Source: Streptococcus cuniculi
Lineage (GTDB): Bacteria > Bacillota > Bacilli > Lactobacillales > Streptococcaceae
DNA: 52,403 bases
Direction: 5' to 3'
Assembly: GCF_004570575.1 (NCBI RefSeq)
Contig: NZ_SPPD01000016.1
Location: 1 to 52,403 of the forward strand
Part shown: positions 17,000 to 25,557 of the stretch, piece by piece
How positions within the stretch are numbered: the stretch's first letter is position 1
Layout: every line of letters starts with the position of its first letter
The notes under the pieces: model-generated
Told to the model about the DNA's origin: nothing
Seen by the model: only the letters and a program-made list of their open reading frames with translations
Databases searched by the model: none
Made by a program: the position numbers and the translations under genes

Positions 17000-18541
17000 T
17001 TACATGTCATTAAAATCCCAGATATCGTCCACCCAGCCTTGGTAGAAATCAGGCTCGTGGCAGACCATGAGAATGGAGCCTTTGTAGGCTTGAAGGGCAC
17101 GCTTCAATTCGTCCTTGGCATCGACATCTAAGTGGTTGGTTGGCTCGTCTAAAATCAAGACATTGTTCTCTCGATTCATCAAAAGGCAGAAGCGTACCTT
17201 GGCCTGCTCCCCTCCTGACAAGACCTGAATCTGGCTTTCGATGTGCTTGGAGGTCAGCCCACAGCGTGCTAGGGCTGCACGGATTTCTGCTTGATTTAGG
17301 GCAGGAAAGGCATCCCAGACCGCTTCAAGCGGGGTCTTTCGATTACCACCTGCTACTTCCTGCTCGAAATAGCCAATTTCCAGATACTCTCCCTGCTCGA
17401 CTTGCCCCCCTAGGGACGGAATCAGCCCTAGCAGGCTTTTTAGCAGGGTTGACTTCCCAATTCCGTTGGCTCCGATAATGGCAATTTTCTTATTGCGTTC
17501 AAAGGTGAGATTCAGGGGCTTGCGATTGAGGACACGGTCATAGCCGATTTCCAAGTCCTTGGTCTGGAAGATAAAGCGACTCGGTGTCCGCGCCATTTTA
17601 AAGTCAAAGGAGGGCTTTGGTTTTTCAGCCTGTAGTTCGATGATGTCCATTTTATCCAGCTTTTTCTGGCGGGACATGGCCATATTGCGGGTTGCGACCC
17701 GAGCCTTGTTGCGGTTGACAAAGTCTTGGAGGTCTGCGATCTCCTTTTGCTGGCGCTCATAGGCCGCTTCCAACTGAGCACGCTTCATGGCATGGACTTC
17801 TTGGAATTGGTAATAGTCGCCTGTATAGCGGGTTAATTGCTGATTTTCCACATGGTAGACGATGTTGATCACCTCATTCAAGAAGGGAATATCGTGGGAA
17901 ATGAGAACAAAGGCATTTTCATAGTTCTGCAGATAGCGCTTGAGCCACTCGATATGCTCGGCATCCAGATAGTTGGTCGGCTCGTCAAGAAGCAAGATGT
18001 CAGGCTTTTCAAGCAGGAGCTTGGCGAGTAAAATCTTGGTTCGCTGACCACCCGACAGCTCCGTCACATCACTATCCATGCCAAACTCCATGACACCCAA
18101 AGCACGGGCTACCTCGTCAATCTTGGCATCCAAGGTATAAAAATCACGACTTTCCAGACGATCTTGAAGCTCACCTACTTCTTCCATGAGGACATCTATA
18201 TCCGCTCCCTCATCCGCCATGGACATGTAAATCTCGTTAATCCGCTCCTCGGTCTTAAAAAGCTCATCGAAGGCTGTCCGCAAGACATCACGGACAGATT
18301 GCCCTTTTTCCAGCTTGGCATGCTGGTCGAGGTAGCCTGCTGTCACATAGCGGGACCACTCAACTTTCCCCTCATCGGGGAGCATTTGCCCTGTCACAAT
18401 GGACATGAAGGTGGATTTTCCCTCACCATTTGCCCCAACTAGACCGATATGCTCCCCTTTTAGGAGGCGAAAGGATACATTTTCAAAAATGGCACGGTCT
18501 CCAAAGCCGTGGCTTAAATTTTTTACTTCTAAAATACTCAT
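17000..18541 (-). CDS. ABC-F family ATPase, YkpA/YbiT-like
   Basis: A 513-residue soluble protein with two ABC domains and no membrane segments. Domain 1 has Walker A GANGEGKST, signature LSGGQRTKI and Walker B LLLDEPTNYLD. Domain 2 has GANGIGKST, LSGGEQAKV and LILDEPTNHLD. The inter-domain linker (about 240-320; FVNRNKARVATRNMAMSRQK) is the part that reaches the ribosomal P-site region in ABC-F proteins. The sequence closely matches what I recall of B. subtilis YkpA, a presumed translation factor. The start is MSILEVKNLSHGFG with AGGAATGAA upstream; the open frame extends 14 codons further. Confidence 0.93.
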   Translation of the reverse strand: MSILEVKNLSHGFGDRAIFENVSFRLLKGEHIGLVGANGEGKSTFMSIVTGQMLPDEGKVEWSRYVTAGYLDQHAKLEKGQSVRDVLRTAFDELFKTEERINEIYMSMADEGADIDVLMEEVGELQDRLESRDFYTLDAKIDEVARALGVMEFGMDSDVTELSGGQRTKILLAKLLLEKPDILLLDEPTNYLDAEHIEWLKRYLQNYENAFVLISHDIPFLNEVINIVYHVENQQLTRYTGDYYQFQEVHAMKRAQLEAAYERQQKEIADLQDFVNRNKARVATRNMAMSRQKKLDKMDIIELQAEKPKPSFDFKMARTPSRFIFQTKDLEIGYDRVLNRKPLNLTFERNKKIAIIGANGIGKSTLLKSLLGLIPSLGGQVEQGEYLEIGYFEQEVAGGNRKTPLEAVWDAFPALNQAEIRAALARCGLTSKHIESQIQVLSGGEQAKVRFCLLMNRENNVLILDEPTNHLDVDAKDELKRALQAYKGSILMVCHEPDFYQGWVDDIWDFNDM

Positions 18542-18559
18542 TTCATTCCTCATAAGAAA

Positions 18560-18575
18560 GGGTGGTTCCCCACCC
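18560..18575 (-). terminator. Small GC-rich hairpin before the ABC-F gene
   Basis: GGGTGG-GGAA-CCACCC followed by TTTCTT on the minus strand, between the coding remnant and the ABC-F start. Short stem, so activity is uncertain. Confidence 0.45.
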
Positions 18576-18583
18576 TCGTTCAT

Positions 18584-18667
18584 TTAATTTTTTGTGAAAA
18601 ATTTATCCGCATACTCAGCAGAAATCTCTGGGTAATGTTGACGGGTTACTGTGATAAATTCCCTCAT
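18584..18667 (-). pseudogene. C-terminal coding remnant truncated by a BOX element
   Basis: An open frame of 27 codons reads REFITVTRQHYPEIS then AEYADKFFTKN and a stop. The composition is protein-like, but it has no upstream gene body, because its 5' side runs directly into the BOX repeat (18666-18771). It is probably the tail of a gene lost or interrupted at the BOX. I do not recognise the parent protein. Confidence 0.4.
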
Positions 18668-18771
18668 ACTCTTTGAAAATCAAATTCAAACTTCGTCAGC
18701 GTCGCCTTGCCGTACGCCAGTACAGCCTTCGGCTGGCTTCCTAGTTTGCTTTTTGATTTTCTTTGAGTATC
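18666..18771. repeat. BOX repeat element
   Basis: The sequence CGTCAGCGTCGCCTTGCCGTA at 18694-18714 is the complement of the BOXA1R primer core. The flanks ATACTCTTTGAAAATC and GATTTTCTTTGAGTAT form the terminal palindrome of streptococcal BOX elements. The element supplies the last 10 codons and stop of the downstream-reading membrane protein gene (18741-19058). Confidence 0.9.
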
Positions 18772-19058
18772 AAGTAACCCGTTTGAAGCCAGCGGAAGGC
18801 ATGCAAAATTCCGACAAATAAAGCCCCCACAAGTAGGAGAGTCATTGGTGAAGCACTGCCCGTTTTTAGGGCTGAAGCAAGTTGCATCAAGAGGAGCAAC
18901 CCCAATAAAATCGGGATTCCTATTTTTAAACGCTTGGTCCGTAAGTCCTCTGTCTGCCGGTCCTTTTCCAGTTCTTGAAAGAGGCTTTCTGCAATTTCAC
19001 GAACGGTTCCCTCATCAAGCAGCCCTTGTTTTAATTCCTTACGGAGCTTACTATTCAA
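18741..19058 (-). CDS. Small two-pass membrane protein, C-terminus formed by a BOX repeat
   Basis: A 105-residue protein. The N-terminal 45 residues are charged and helical (KLRKELKQGLLDEGTVREIA) and two membrane segments follow at about 47-64 and 70-90. I recognise no family. Its last ten residues (ILKENQKAN and the stop) are encoded inside the BOX repeat, so the original C-terminus may have been replaced. It follows glmM by 32 nt and may be co-transcribed with it. Confidence 0.65.
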   Translation of the reverse strand: MNSKLRKELKQGLLDEGTVREIAESLFQELEKDRQTEDLRTKRLKIGIPILLGLLLLMQLASALKTGSASPMTLLLVGALFVGILHAFRWLQTGYLILKENQKAN

Positions 19059-19090
19059 CTCTTTTCTATGAATGCTAAAAATAACATTCT

Positions 19091-20443
19091 TTACTCCAAT
19101 CCAATCTCAGCTCGTACAACATCCGCAATGGCGTCCACATAGTAGTCCACCTCTGCATCCGTTGGTGCTTCTGCCATGACGCGTAAGAGTGGCTCTGTTC
19201 CACTTGGACGGACGAGAATGCGACCATTTCCTGCCATTTCTGTCTCCATTTGCGCAATAATGGCTGCGATTGCCTCAACCTCCATTGCCTTATCCTTCAT
19301 ACTGTTTTCCACACGAATATTGACTAGTTTTTGGGGATAGATGGTCACTTCGCTAGCTAATTCAGATAAGGTTTTGTCTGTTTCTTTCATGATTTTAGTC
19401 AGTTGGACAGCGGTCAACTGCCCGTCACCTGTCGTATTGTAGTCCATAAGAATGACGTGACCAGATTGTTCCCCACCGACATTGTAGCCTGATTTGCGCA
19501 TTTCTTCCACCACATAGCGGTCGCCAACAGCTGTAACGGCTTTGTCGATGCCTTCACGTTCCAAGGCCTTGTGAAAACCAAGATTGGACATGACGGTGGT
19601 CACAATGGTATTTTGTGCCAATAGTCCGCGGTCAGCAAGGTACTTACCGATGATGTACATAATACGGTCGCCATCGACCAATTCGCCCTTTTCATCGACT
19701 GCAATCAAGCGATCGCTGTCACCGTCAAAGGCAAGCCCAATCTGACTGTTGGTCTCCCTCACCAAGGCTTGCAAGGCTTCGGGATGAGTCGAGCCGACAC
19801 CTTCATTGATATTCAAGCCATTTGGCTTTTCTGCCATAACAGCTAATGTTGCTCCTAAATCCGCAAATACAGGACGGGCTGAGGTACTGGCTGCACCGTT
19901 TGCTGTATCGAGTGCTACCTTCATTCCCTCCAAATCAAAGCCTGTTGACACGAGGAATTGTTGGTATTTGCGCAAGCCCTCTGGATAATCAACCACATCT
20001 CCCAGACCTTGAGCAGATGGACGTGGCAAGGTATCTTCTTCGGCATCCAGAAGGGCTTCAATCTCTGCTTCAAGAGCATCGTCTAGTTTAAAGCCATCGC
20101 TCGCAAAGAATTTAATCCCGTTATCTTGGGCAGAATTATGGCTGGCTGAAATCATGACACCTGCACTTGCTTTTTCTGTCCGAACCAGATAGGCCACCCC
20201 AGGAGTAGCAATCACACCCAGCTTGTAAACATGAATCCCCGCAGAAAGAAGACCTGCAACCAAGGCAGCTTCTAACATTTGACCTGAAATCCGTGTATCA
20301 CGTCCGACAAATACGCGCGGTGTTTCTGTCTCGTGCTGACTGAGGACATAGCCCCCAAAACGTCCTAATTTAAAGGCCAGTTCTGGTGTCAACTCAATAT
20401 TTGCTTCACCACGAACACCATCTGTTCCAAAATATTTTCCCAT
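19091..20443 (-). CDS. glmM: Phosphoglucosamine mutase
   Basis: A 450-residue GlmM that converts glucosamine-6-phosphate to glucosamine-1-phosphate for UDP-GlcNAc and peptidoglycan synthesis. The phosphoserine loop is [14 protein letters not shown] with Ser101. The metal loop is [13 protein letters not shown], the sugar loop GGEQSGHVI and the phosphate loop [11 protein letters not shown]. All four domains are present and the length is standard. It is third in cdaA-cdaR-glmM; in this conserved operon GlmM is known to bind and restrain CdaA. Confidence 0.97.
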   Translation of the reverse strand: MGKYFGTDGVRGEANIELTPELAFKLGRFGGYVLSQHETETPRVFVGRDTRISGQMLEAALVAGLLSAGIHVYKLGVIATPGVAYLVRTEKASAGVMISASHNSAQDNGIKFFASDGFKLDDALEAEIEALLDAEEDTLPRPSAQGLGDVVDYPEGLRKYQQFLVSTGFDLEGMKVALDTANGAASTSARPVFADLGATLAVMAEKPNGLNINEGVGSTHPEALQALVRETNSQIGLAFDGDSDRLIAVDEKGELVDGDRIMYIIGKYLADRGLLAQNTIVTTVMSNLGFHKALEREGIDKAVTAVGDRYVVEEMRKSGYNVGGEQSGHVILMDYNTTGDGQLTAVQLTKIMKETDKTLSELASEVTIYPQKLVNIRVENSMKDKAMEVEAIAAIIAQMETEMAGNGRILVRPSGTEPLLRVMAEAPTDAEVDYYVDAIADVVRAEIGLE

Positions 20444-20462
20444 TATTTCCTAACTCTCTTTC

Positions 20463-21182
20463 TTATTTTTTTGTCTTGGTAATCGTCGCTTGCAAGGTCG
20501 CTCCGTCCTGTGATAGGACAACTGGCAAGACATTTCCTTGATTATCCACTGCTTGCAAGGTTGCTTCTCCGCTATAATCGTCATCTAAATTACTCGCATC
20601 AGGTACTATGGCCTCCACACGATCGATACGAGACAGGGTGTCTTCATCTGTTGTAACTTTGACCGATGAAACATTTACTGTGACTTTTCCTAAGCTGTAG
20701 CCGTCTGCTAATTGACTATTGGCAATGACACCTTGAACGCTGTAACTCTTGCTCACTTTCTTACCAATCTTCACGGTGATGGCATCAGGAACCAATTTAG
20801 CCTTGACCCCCGTTGGGAGGTTGGACACAACGAGCTCAACCATATGCGTGCCTTTTTCCACTCCACTTAAATCTGCTGTCACTTCAAAGGTCCGCGTCGC
20901 TTCATCTGTTTCCCTTTGTAAAATCACTCGATTGGAAGCGGTTAGGGAGACGGTTGTCGTAGGCGAAAAACCTGAGATGAAGTAGTTTTCTTTATCATAC
21001 TTGATGTCAATCGGTACGCTGGTAATCGTATGCGTATAGTTTTCTGATTCAGTGACCTTCTTCGTTGTATTGGCTGTTGTAATCGAATTTTTATAATTGG
21101 TCGTTGTGGCATAAAAGAAGAGGACAAGGGCAATAAAGGCTGAAAGAAGTAAATGCCCTACTTTTTTGAGTTTATCGTGCAT
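20463..21182 (-). CDS. cdaR: CdaR, YbbR-domain regulator of the diadenylate cyclase
   Basis: A 239-residue protein with one N-terminal membrane anchor (about residues 10-27, LLSAFIALVLFFYATT) and an extracytoplasmic part with YbbR repeats (VPIDIKYDKENYFISGFSP, then repeated V-x-V-x-P segments). This is short compared with CdaR proteins that carry three or four repeats. CdaR binds and modulates CdaA at the membrane. It overlaps cdaA by 11 nt and precedes glmM by 19 nt. Confidence 0.93.
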   Translation of the reverse strand: MHDKLKKVGHLLLSAFIALVLFFYATTTNYKNSITTANTTKKVTESENYTHTITSVPIDIKYDKENYFISGFSPTTTVSLTASNRVILQRETDEATRTFEVTADLSGVEKGTHMVELVVSNLPTGVKAKLVPDAITVKIGKKVSKSYSVQGVIANSQLADGYSLGKVTVNVSSVKVTTDEDTLSRIDRVEAIVPDASNLDDDYSGEATLQAVDNQGNVLPVVLSQDGATLQATITKTKK

Positions 21183-22026
21183 GTTTGCTACCTCCTAGGC
21201 GTTCTAACCAACTTCTCTTTCTCACGTCATCAGGAGTAAATACGCTCCGCAACTCGCTTTCAAATTCATCTAGGCTAAGACCATGCTTGAACAGTCCATT
21301 GTAGGCAACAGAGATACTACCTGTTTCTTCTGAAACGATAAAGACAAAGGCATCAGACACTTCTGCTAGACCAATCGCTGCTCGGTGTCTGGTTCCAAAT
21401 TCTTTTGAAATCCCCGCACTTTCTGTCAGCGGGAAATAAGCACACGATACCGCAATCTTATCTTCTTGAATAATCACCGCACCATCATGAAGCGGTGTAT
21501 TGGGAATAAAAATGTTAATCAACAACTCACTTGAAATATCGGCGTCAAGTGGAATACCAGTTGAGCAATATTCGCGCAAGGTCTGGGTCCGTTCGACTGC
21601 GACTAAGGCTCCGATTTTCCGGGGAGCCATATAGGCTGCTGCCTTGATAAAGGCTTGGATAAGGGCTTCTTCTGCGCTCAATTCCACCCGTGCAAATAAC
21701 TGCGTTGTCCGACCAAGTTTTTCGAGGCTGGTCCGAATCTCAGGCGCAAAAATCACTACTCCTGCAATAACTCCGTAGGTGATGACCTGATTCATCAACC
21801 AGGAAATGGTCTGTAATCCCAATAAGCTAGCCAAAATTTGGAAAAACAAAAAGAGAAAAACCCCACGAACCAAGGTCATAATTTTGGTGCCTGCCAAGGC
21901 CTTACTAAAACGATAGATTAGATAACTAACCAGTGTAATATCAACTAAGTGCATCAAAGCAGTCCAAGGACTCACCGACAAACTGGACCAGTAATTAACA
22001 TCAAATAATTGACTATAATTGAGCAT
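21172..22026 (-). CDS. cdaA: Diadenylate cyclase CdaA
   Basis: A 284-residue membrane diadenylate cyclase that makes c-di-AMP from two ATP. Three membrane segments fill residues 25-95. The DAC domain follows with the catalytic motifs LHDGAVII (DGA) and GTRHRAAIG (RHR), both intact. An ATG at 22026 is chosen; a GTG at 22035 in the same frame is possible. An extended -10 lies at 22061-22066. It is the first gene of cdaA-cdaR-glmM and is divergent from murT-gatD, so c-di-AMP and cell-wall genes share this 230-nt control region. Confidence 0.96.
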   Translation of the reverse strand: MLNYSQLFDVNYWSSLSVSPWTALMHLVDITLVSYLIYRFSKALAGTKIMTLVRGVFLFLFFQILASLLGLQTISWLMNQVITYGVIAGVVIFAPEIRTSLEKLGRTTQLFARVELSAEEALIQAFIKAAAYMAPRKIGALVAVERTQTLREYCSTGIPLDADISSELLINIFIPNTPLHDGAVIIQEDKIAVSCAYFPLTESAGISKEFGTRHRAAIGLAEVSDAFVFIVSEETGSISVAYNGLFKHGLSLDEFESELRSVFTPDDVRKRSWLERLGGSKHAR

Positions 22027-22060
22027 CTGTTTCACATACTTTCTAATTCTTACTGCTCAC

Positions 22061-22066
22061 ATTATA
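22061..22066 (-). promoter_or_regulatory. Extended -10 promoter of cdaA-cdaR-glmM
   Basis: Minus strand TGGTATAAT, about 35 nt before the chosen ATG. Confidence 0.65.
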
Positions 22067-22242
22067 CCATACTTTTAGGTAATTTTTCTTAAAAGACCCC
22101 TAAAAATCCACTCTTTCATTTGAGCATACTTCCTCACCGTCAGCAGACTTTCCCAAAAATGTCCTTTCAAAATGCTCACGCTGTCTATCACGAGATTTTT
22201 AATGGAGTTCGGCTTTCTGTCCTAGAAAAAGCGATGGCTTTA

Positions 22243-22257
22243 TGATAAAATAAGCCT
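22243..22257 (+). promoter_or_regulatory. Extended -10 promoter giving a leaderless murT mRNA
   Basis: TGATAAAAT (TGn plus TAAAAT at 22246-22251) ends 6 nt before the murT ATG. The gap AAGCCT contains no Shine-Dalgarno sequence. Confidence 0.55.
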
Positions 22258-23604
22258 ATGATAAAACTAAATACAGCTTTAGGGCTTCTTGCAGGAAAAG
22301 CATCTCAGGCCATTCTCAGTCGCTTGGGCCGCGGAACCACCTTGCCAGGAAAAATCGCCCTTCAATTTGACAAACAGATTTTAGATAGCCTCGCAAAAGA
22401 CTATGAGATTGTCGTGATTACGGGGACCAATGGCAAGACGCTGACGACTGCCTTAACGGTGGGCATTTTAGAAGAAGCCTTTGGAGCGGTGACGACCAAT
22501 ACCAGCGGAGCCAATATGCTGACAGGGATTACCGCAACCTTTTTGTCTGCTAAGAAAAACAAGAATGGCAAAAAGATTGCTGTGCTAGAAATCGACGAAG
22601 CCAGCCTTGCCAAAGTCACTGCATTTATCAAGCCGAGCCTCATCGTCTTTACCAATATTTTCCGCGACCAGATGGACCGCTACGGTGAGATTTACACGAC
22701 CTATCAGATGATTGTAGATGGTGCTGCGAAAGCTCCGACAGCGACCGTTCTTGCAAATGGTGACAGTCCGCTCTTTCATTCGACAAAATTGGTTAACCCT
22801 ATCCGCTACTATGGATTTGCGACAGAAGAGCATGCGCCAGAGCTTGCTCACTATAATACAGAGGGGGTTCTCTGCCCTCACTGCCACCACATTTTGCAAT
22901 ACAAGATGAACACTTATGCAAATCTGGGCAGCTATATCTGTCTTTCTTGCGGATTTGCTCGTCCCGAGTTGGACTACAAGCTCACCGAACTCAAAGAGAT
23001 TACCCATGTATCTTCAAGTTTTGTTATTGACGGACAGGAATACAAGATTAACATCGGCGGACTCTACAATATCTACAATGCCCTTGCAGCAGTCAGCGTT
23101 GCTGAATTTCTAGACGTATCACCAGATATCATCAAGGCTGGATTTGACAAGAGCAAGGCCGTCTTTGGTCGTCAAGAAACCTTTACAGTAGGAGATAAGG
23201 ACTGCACCTTGGTCTTGATCAAAAATCCAGTCGGTGCTACACAGGCGCTAAAAATGATTCAATTGGCACCTTACAAATTTAACCTAGCTGTCCTGCTCAA
23301 CGCCAACTACGCAGACGGTATCGATACCAGCTGGATCTGGGATGCGGACTTTGAACAAATAAACCAGATGCAGATTCCACATGTCTTTGCAGGCGGGGTT
23401 CGTGCTTCTGAAATCGCCCGCAGACTGCGGGTGGCTGGGGCTTCTCCTCAAGATATGACGCAAGATCCGTCCATTGAAAAGATTTTGGAGTTGATTGCAG
23501 CGCATGAGACCAAGCATACCTATATTCTTGCGACCTATACTGCCATGCTGGAACTCCGCGAGATTCTTGCACAGCGCCAAATCGTTGGAAGGGAGATGAA
23601 ATAA
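22258..23604 (+). CDS. murT: Lipid II isoglutaminyl synthase, MurT subunit
   Basis: A 448-residue Mur-ligase-like protein that, with GatD, amidates D-Glu of lipid II to D-isoglutamine using ATP. The P-loop is [16 protein letters not shown] zinc-ribbon insertion is visible as CPHC and CLSC about 25 residues apart (near residues 205-230). The C-terminal DUF1727 domain has [14 protein letters not shown] with the Asp that completes the GatD active site. All are intact. gatD follows one base after the stop. The start appears leaderless. Confidence 0.96.
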   Translation: MIKLNTALGLLAGKASQAILSRLGRGTTLPGKIALQFDKQILDSLAKDYEIVVITGTNGKTLTTALTVGILEEAFGAVTTNTSGANMLTGITATFLSAKKNKNGKKIAVLEIDEASLAKVTAFIKPSLIVFTNIFRDQMDRYGEIYTTYQMIVDGAAKAPTATVLANGDSPLFHSTKLVNPIRYYGFATEEHAPELAHYNTEGVLCPHCHHILQYKMNTYANLGSYICLSCGFARPELDYKLTELKEITHVSSSFVIDGQEYKINIGGLYNIYNALAAVSVAEFLDVSPDIIKAGFDKSKAVFGRQETFTVGDKDCTLVLIKNPVGATQALKMIQLAPYKFNLAVLLNANYADGIDTSWIWDADFEQINQMQIPHVFAGGVRASEIARRLRVAGASPQDMTQDPSIEKILELIAAHETKHTYILATYTAMLELREILAQRQIVGREMK

Positions 23605-23605
23605 G

Positions 23606-24391
23606 ATGGTCTATACATCACTTTTAAGTCCCGCTAAGGACTACACTTATCAGATCCACATTGCTCACCTCTACGGGGATTTGATGAATACCTACGGAGA
23701 CAATGGCAATGTCCTCATGCTCAAATACGTTGCTGAAAAGCTAGGAGCGGGGGTTCAGGTAGACATCGTATCCTTGGAAGATTCATTTGATAAGGATTTC
23801 TATGACATTGCCTTTTTCGGTGGTGGGCAGGACTTTGAACAGTCCATTCTTGCAAAAGACTTGCCGACTAAAAAAGAAACTCTCTCAGCCTTTATTGAAA
23901 ATGATGGCGTTATGCTTGCCATCTGTGGCGGCTTCCAACTGCTGGGTCAATACTATATTGAAGTAGGCGGACGCAAGATTGACGGTCTAGGCATTCTCGG
24001 CCACTATACGCTCAATCAGGCCAACAACCGCTTCATTGGTGATATTAAAATTCACAACGAAGAGTTTAATGAGACCTACTACGGCTTTGAAAATCATCAA
24101 GGACGAACTTTTCTAGCGAATAATCAAAAGCCACTTGGCAAAACCATCTACGGACACGGCAACAATAACGAGGACGGTGGCGAGGGGATGCACTATAAAA
24201 ATACCTTTGCCAGCTACTTCCATGGGCCAATCCTCTCCCGCAATGCCAATCTTGCCTACCGCCTTGTTACAACAGCCTTACGCAAAAAATATGGTCAAGA
24301 CCTTGTCCTTCCTTCCTATCAGGATATTCTTTCACTTGAAACGCCTGAAGAATACGGTGATGTCAAAAGCAAGGCTCGCTTTGAAGAATAG
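23606..24391 (+). CDS. gatD: Lipid II isoglutaminyl synthase, GatD glutaminase subunit
   Basis: A 261-residue class I-like glutamine amidotransferase that supplies ammonia to MurT. The nucleophile Cys sits in [15 protein letters not shown], and the late His in [18 protein letters not shown] is family-typical. It begins at ATG 23606, right after the murT stop with GGAGATGAAATAAG as ribosome site, so the two subunits are translationally coupled and made in equal amounts. Confidence 0.95.
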   Translation: MVYTSLLSPAKDYTYQIHIAHLYGDLMNTYGDNGNVLMLKYVAEKLGAGVQVDIVSLEDSFDKDFYDIAFFGGGQDFEQSILAKDLPTKKETLSAFIENDGVMLAICGGFQLLGQYYIEVGGRKIDGLGILGHYTLNQANNRFIGDIKIHNEEFNETYYGFENHQGRTFLANNQKPLGKTIYGHGNNNEDGGEGMHYKNTFASYFHGPILSRNANLAYRLVTTALRKKYGQDLVLPSYQDILSLETPEEYGDVKSKARFEE

Positions 24392-24400
24392 GAGAATGCC

Positions 24401-24667
24401 ATGAAAACAAAACTACGCTATATCGCTGTCCTGCTGTTGATTTTGCTAATTTCATGCTTAGCACTTGCCAATATGGCAACTGTGAAAGTCAGCTATCTCT
24501 TCGGTTATTTCAAATTGCCCCTGATTATTTTGATTCTAGTCTCTGTCTTACTCGGTGCTGTTATCGCCAGTCTCATTGGTACAAGCAAACATTGGGCAAT
24601 CAAATCCGAGTTGAAACAAGCCCAAAAAGAATTAAAGAAGCAAACACAAGATTTCGAAGCAAGTTGA
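24401..24667 (+). CDS. LapA-domain membrane protein, possibly truncated
   Basis: An 88-residue LapA/DUF1049-type protein with two membrane segments (about 6-24 and 37-58, with the A-N-M-A-T-V-K-V-S-Y-L-F pattern between). A charged coil (LKQAQKELKKQTQ) follows and stops at a TGA. After this TGA the frame stays open for about 20 more coil-like codons (KQIQSEIEQETTETVAHRV) until it runs into a MITE at 24729. The TGA may therefore be a nonsense change in a longer coil. It is 9 nt after gatD and ends the murT operon. Confidence 0.75.
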   Translation: MKTKLRYIAVLLLILLISCLALANMATVKVSYLFGYFKLPLIILILVSVLLGAVIASLIGTSKHWAIKSELKQAQKELKKQTQDFEAS

Positions 24668-24728
24668 AAACAAATCCAGTCAGAAATTGAGCAGGAAACG
24701 ACAGAAACAGTTGCTCACCGAGTAAGTA

Positions 24729-24831
24729 TAGTGAATTGAATAAAGGTTAGGACATCGTTAAGTCGCTTTGATGAACGTCAAATTCTATCTACAGCTCCCT
24801 TCCCTTGTCCTATTCCTTTCTCAATCCACTA
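24729..24831. repeat. MITE-like element, TA-flanked family, copy B
   Basis: About 103 bp. The ends are imperfect inverted repeats, TAGTGAATTGAATAAAGG and, on the other strand, TAGTGGATTGAGAAAGG, with TA at both outer ends as in IS630/mariner-type insertions. It matches 16763-16869 in reverse orientation. Size and structure recall pneumococcal RUP elements, but identity is not claimed. Confidence 0.75.
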
Positions 24832-24855
24832 TGTGCCAGTCCTCAACGAACATCA

Positions 24856-24890
24856 AAACCACTCGTAAATAAACGGGTGGTTTCTTTGTT
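24856..24890 (+). terminator. Intrinsic terminator of murT-gatD
   Basis: AAACCACTCGT pairs with ACGGGTGGTTT around AAATAA, followed by CTTTGTT on the plus strand. Confidence 0.8.
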
Positions 24891-24969
24891 GGCAGTTTAC
24901 GGAGGTGTTTGCTTACGGATTTGGAGATAAAAAAACTATCGCAAATTGCTTGAACGATAGTTAGGGGTT

Positions 24970-25557
24970 GTCGGTAGCTAGGGGCTCGCTACGAAGTGAT
25001 TCGCAACTTTTGTTCAACTGCCCATTTGCCGTAGCCGCTGCGAACTCCGTTCGCTGAACGGATTAGATACCCTTGTGGTACAGTCGCTTTTTTAACACCC
25101 TGTATCTCACTTAATTGAACACGCCCTAAACTCTGTGCGAAAAAGATAGGCAACTGTTTCGGCTTTAGCCGATTACAGCTGAGAATCCCTTTAGGGATAG
25201 CTTGCCTTGTGTTCGTTGAACACGGCAGCAATCTCCTATTTTCGCTTTGAGTTTTTCACGCACCAAATATACAGTGTATATGTGGTGTATAGTTGATGAA
25301 AACTTGCGTAGCAAGTTCACTGCTCTCGTATCTTATGCAATTGAATTCGGGCTAAGCACTGTGTGAAAAAGATAGGTAGCTGTTCTCGCTTTAGCGAGTT
25401 ACAGCTGTGGCTACCTTTAGAGATTGGGCTGAAAACCTCCACTGGAGCTTTTCACTCGTCAGATTTCCTATATTTCTGTAGCTGTTACGAGCTTGCTCGT
25501 TTTACAGATACGGATACTCTTGAGTGCACTTTGTGCTTTTAACGCCCTCATATCTTA
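24970..25557 (-). repeat. Hairpin-rich tandem repeat array 1
   Basis: Read on the minus strand, units begin TAAGATAYGAGGGC at 25557, TAAGATACGAGAGC near 25335 and GAGATACAGGG near 25109, about 222-225 bp apart. Each contains several perfect stem-loops (GCACAAAGTGC, ACGAGCAAGCTCGT) and ends in a conserved hairpin (25375-25415 and 25151-25181) followed by CCTATCTTTTTC. The ABC-F stop codon TAA is the first triplet of the first unit. The array is matched in inverted orientation at 33789-34200. No gene is supported here. Confidence 0.8.

Noticed and set aside
24989..25231. 80-codon open frame on the minus strand in repeat array 1, and its relative at 33837-34025
   Set aside because: Both lie inside the hairpin repeats, share sequence only because the repeats do, have no ribosome site and diverge at the ends. 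They are treated as by-products of the repeat.
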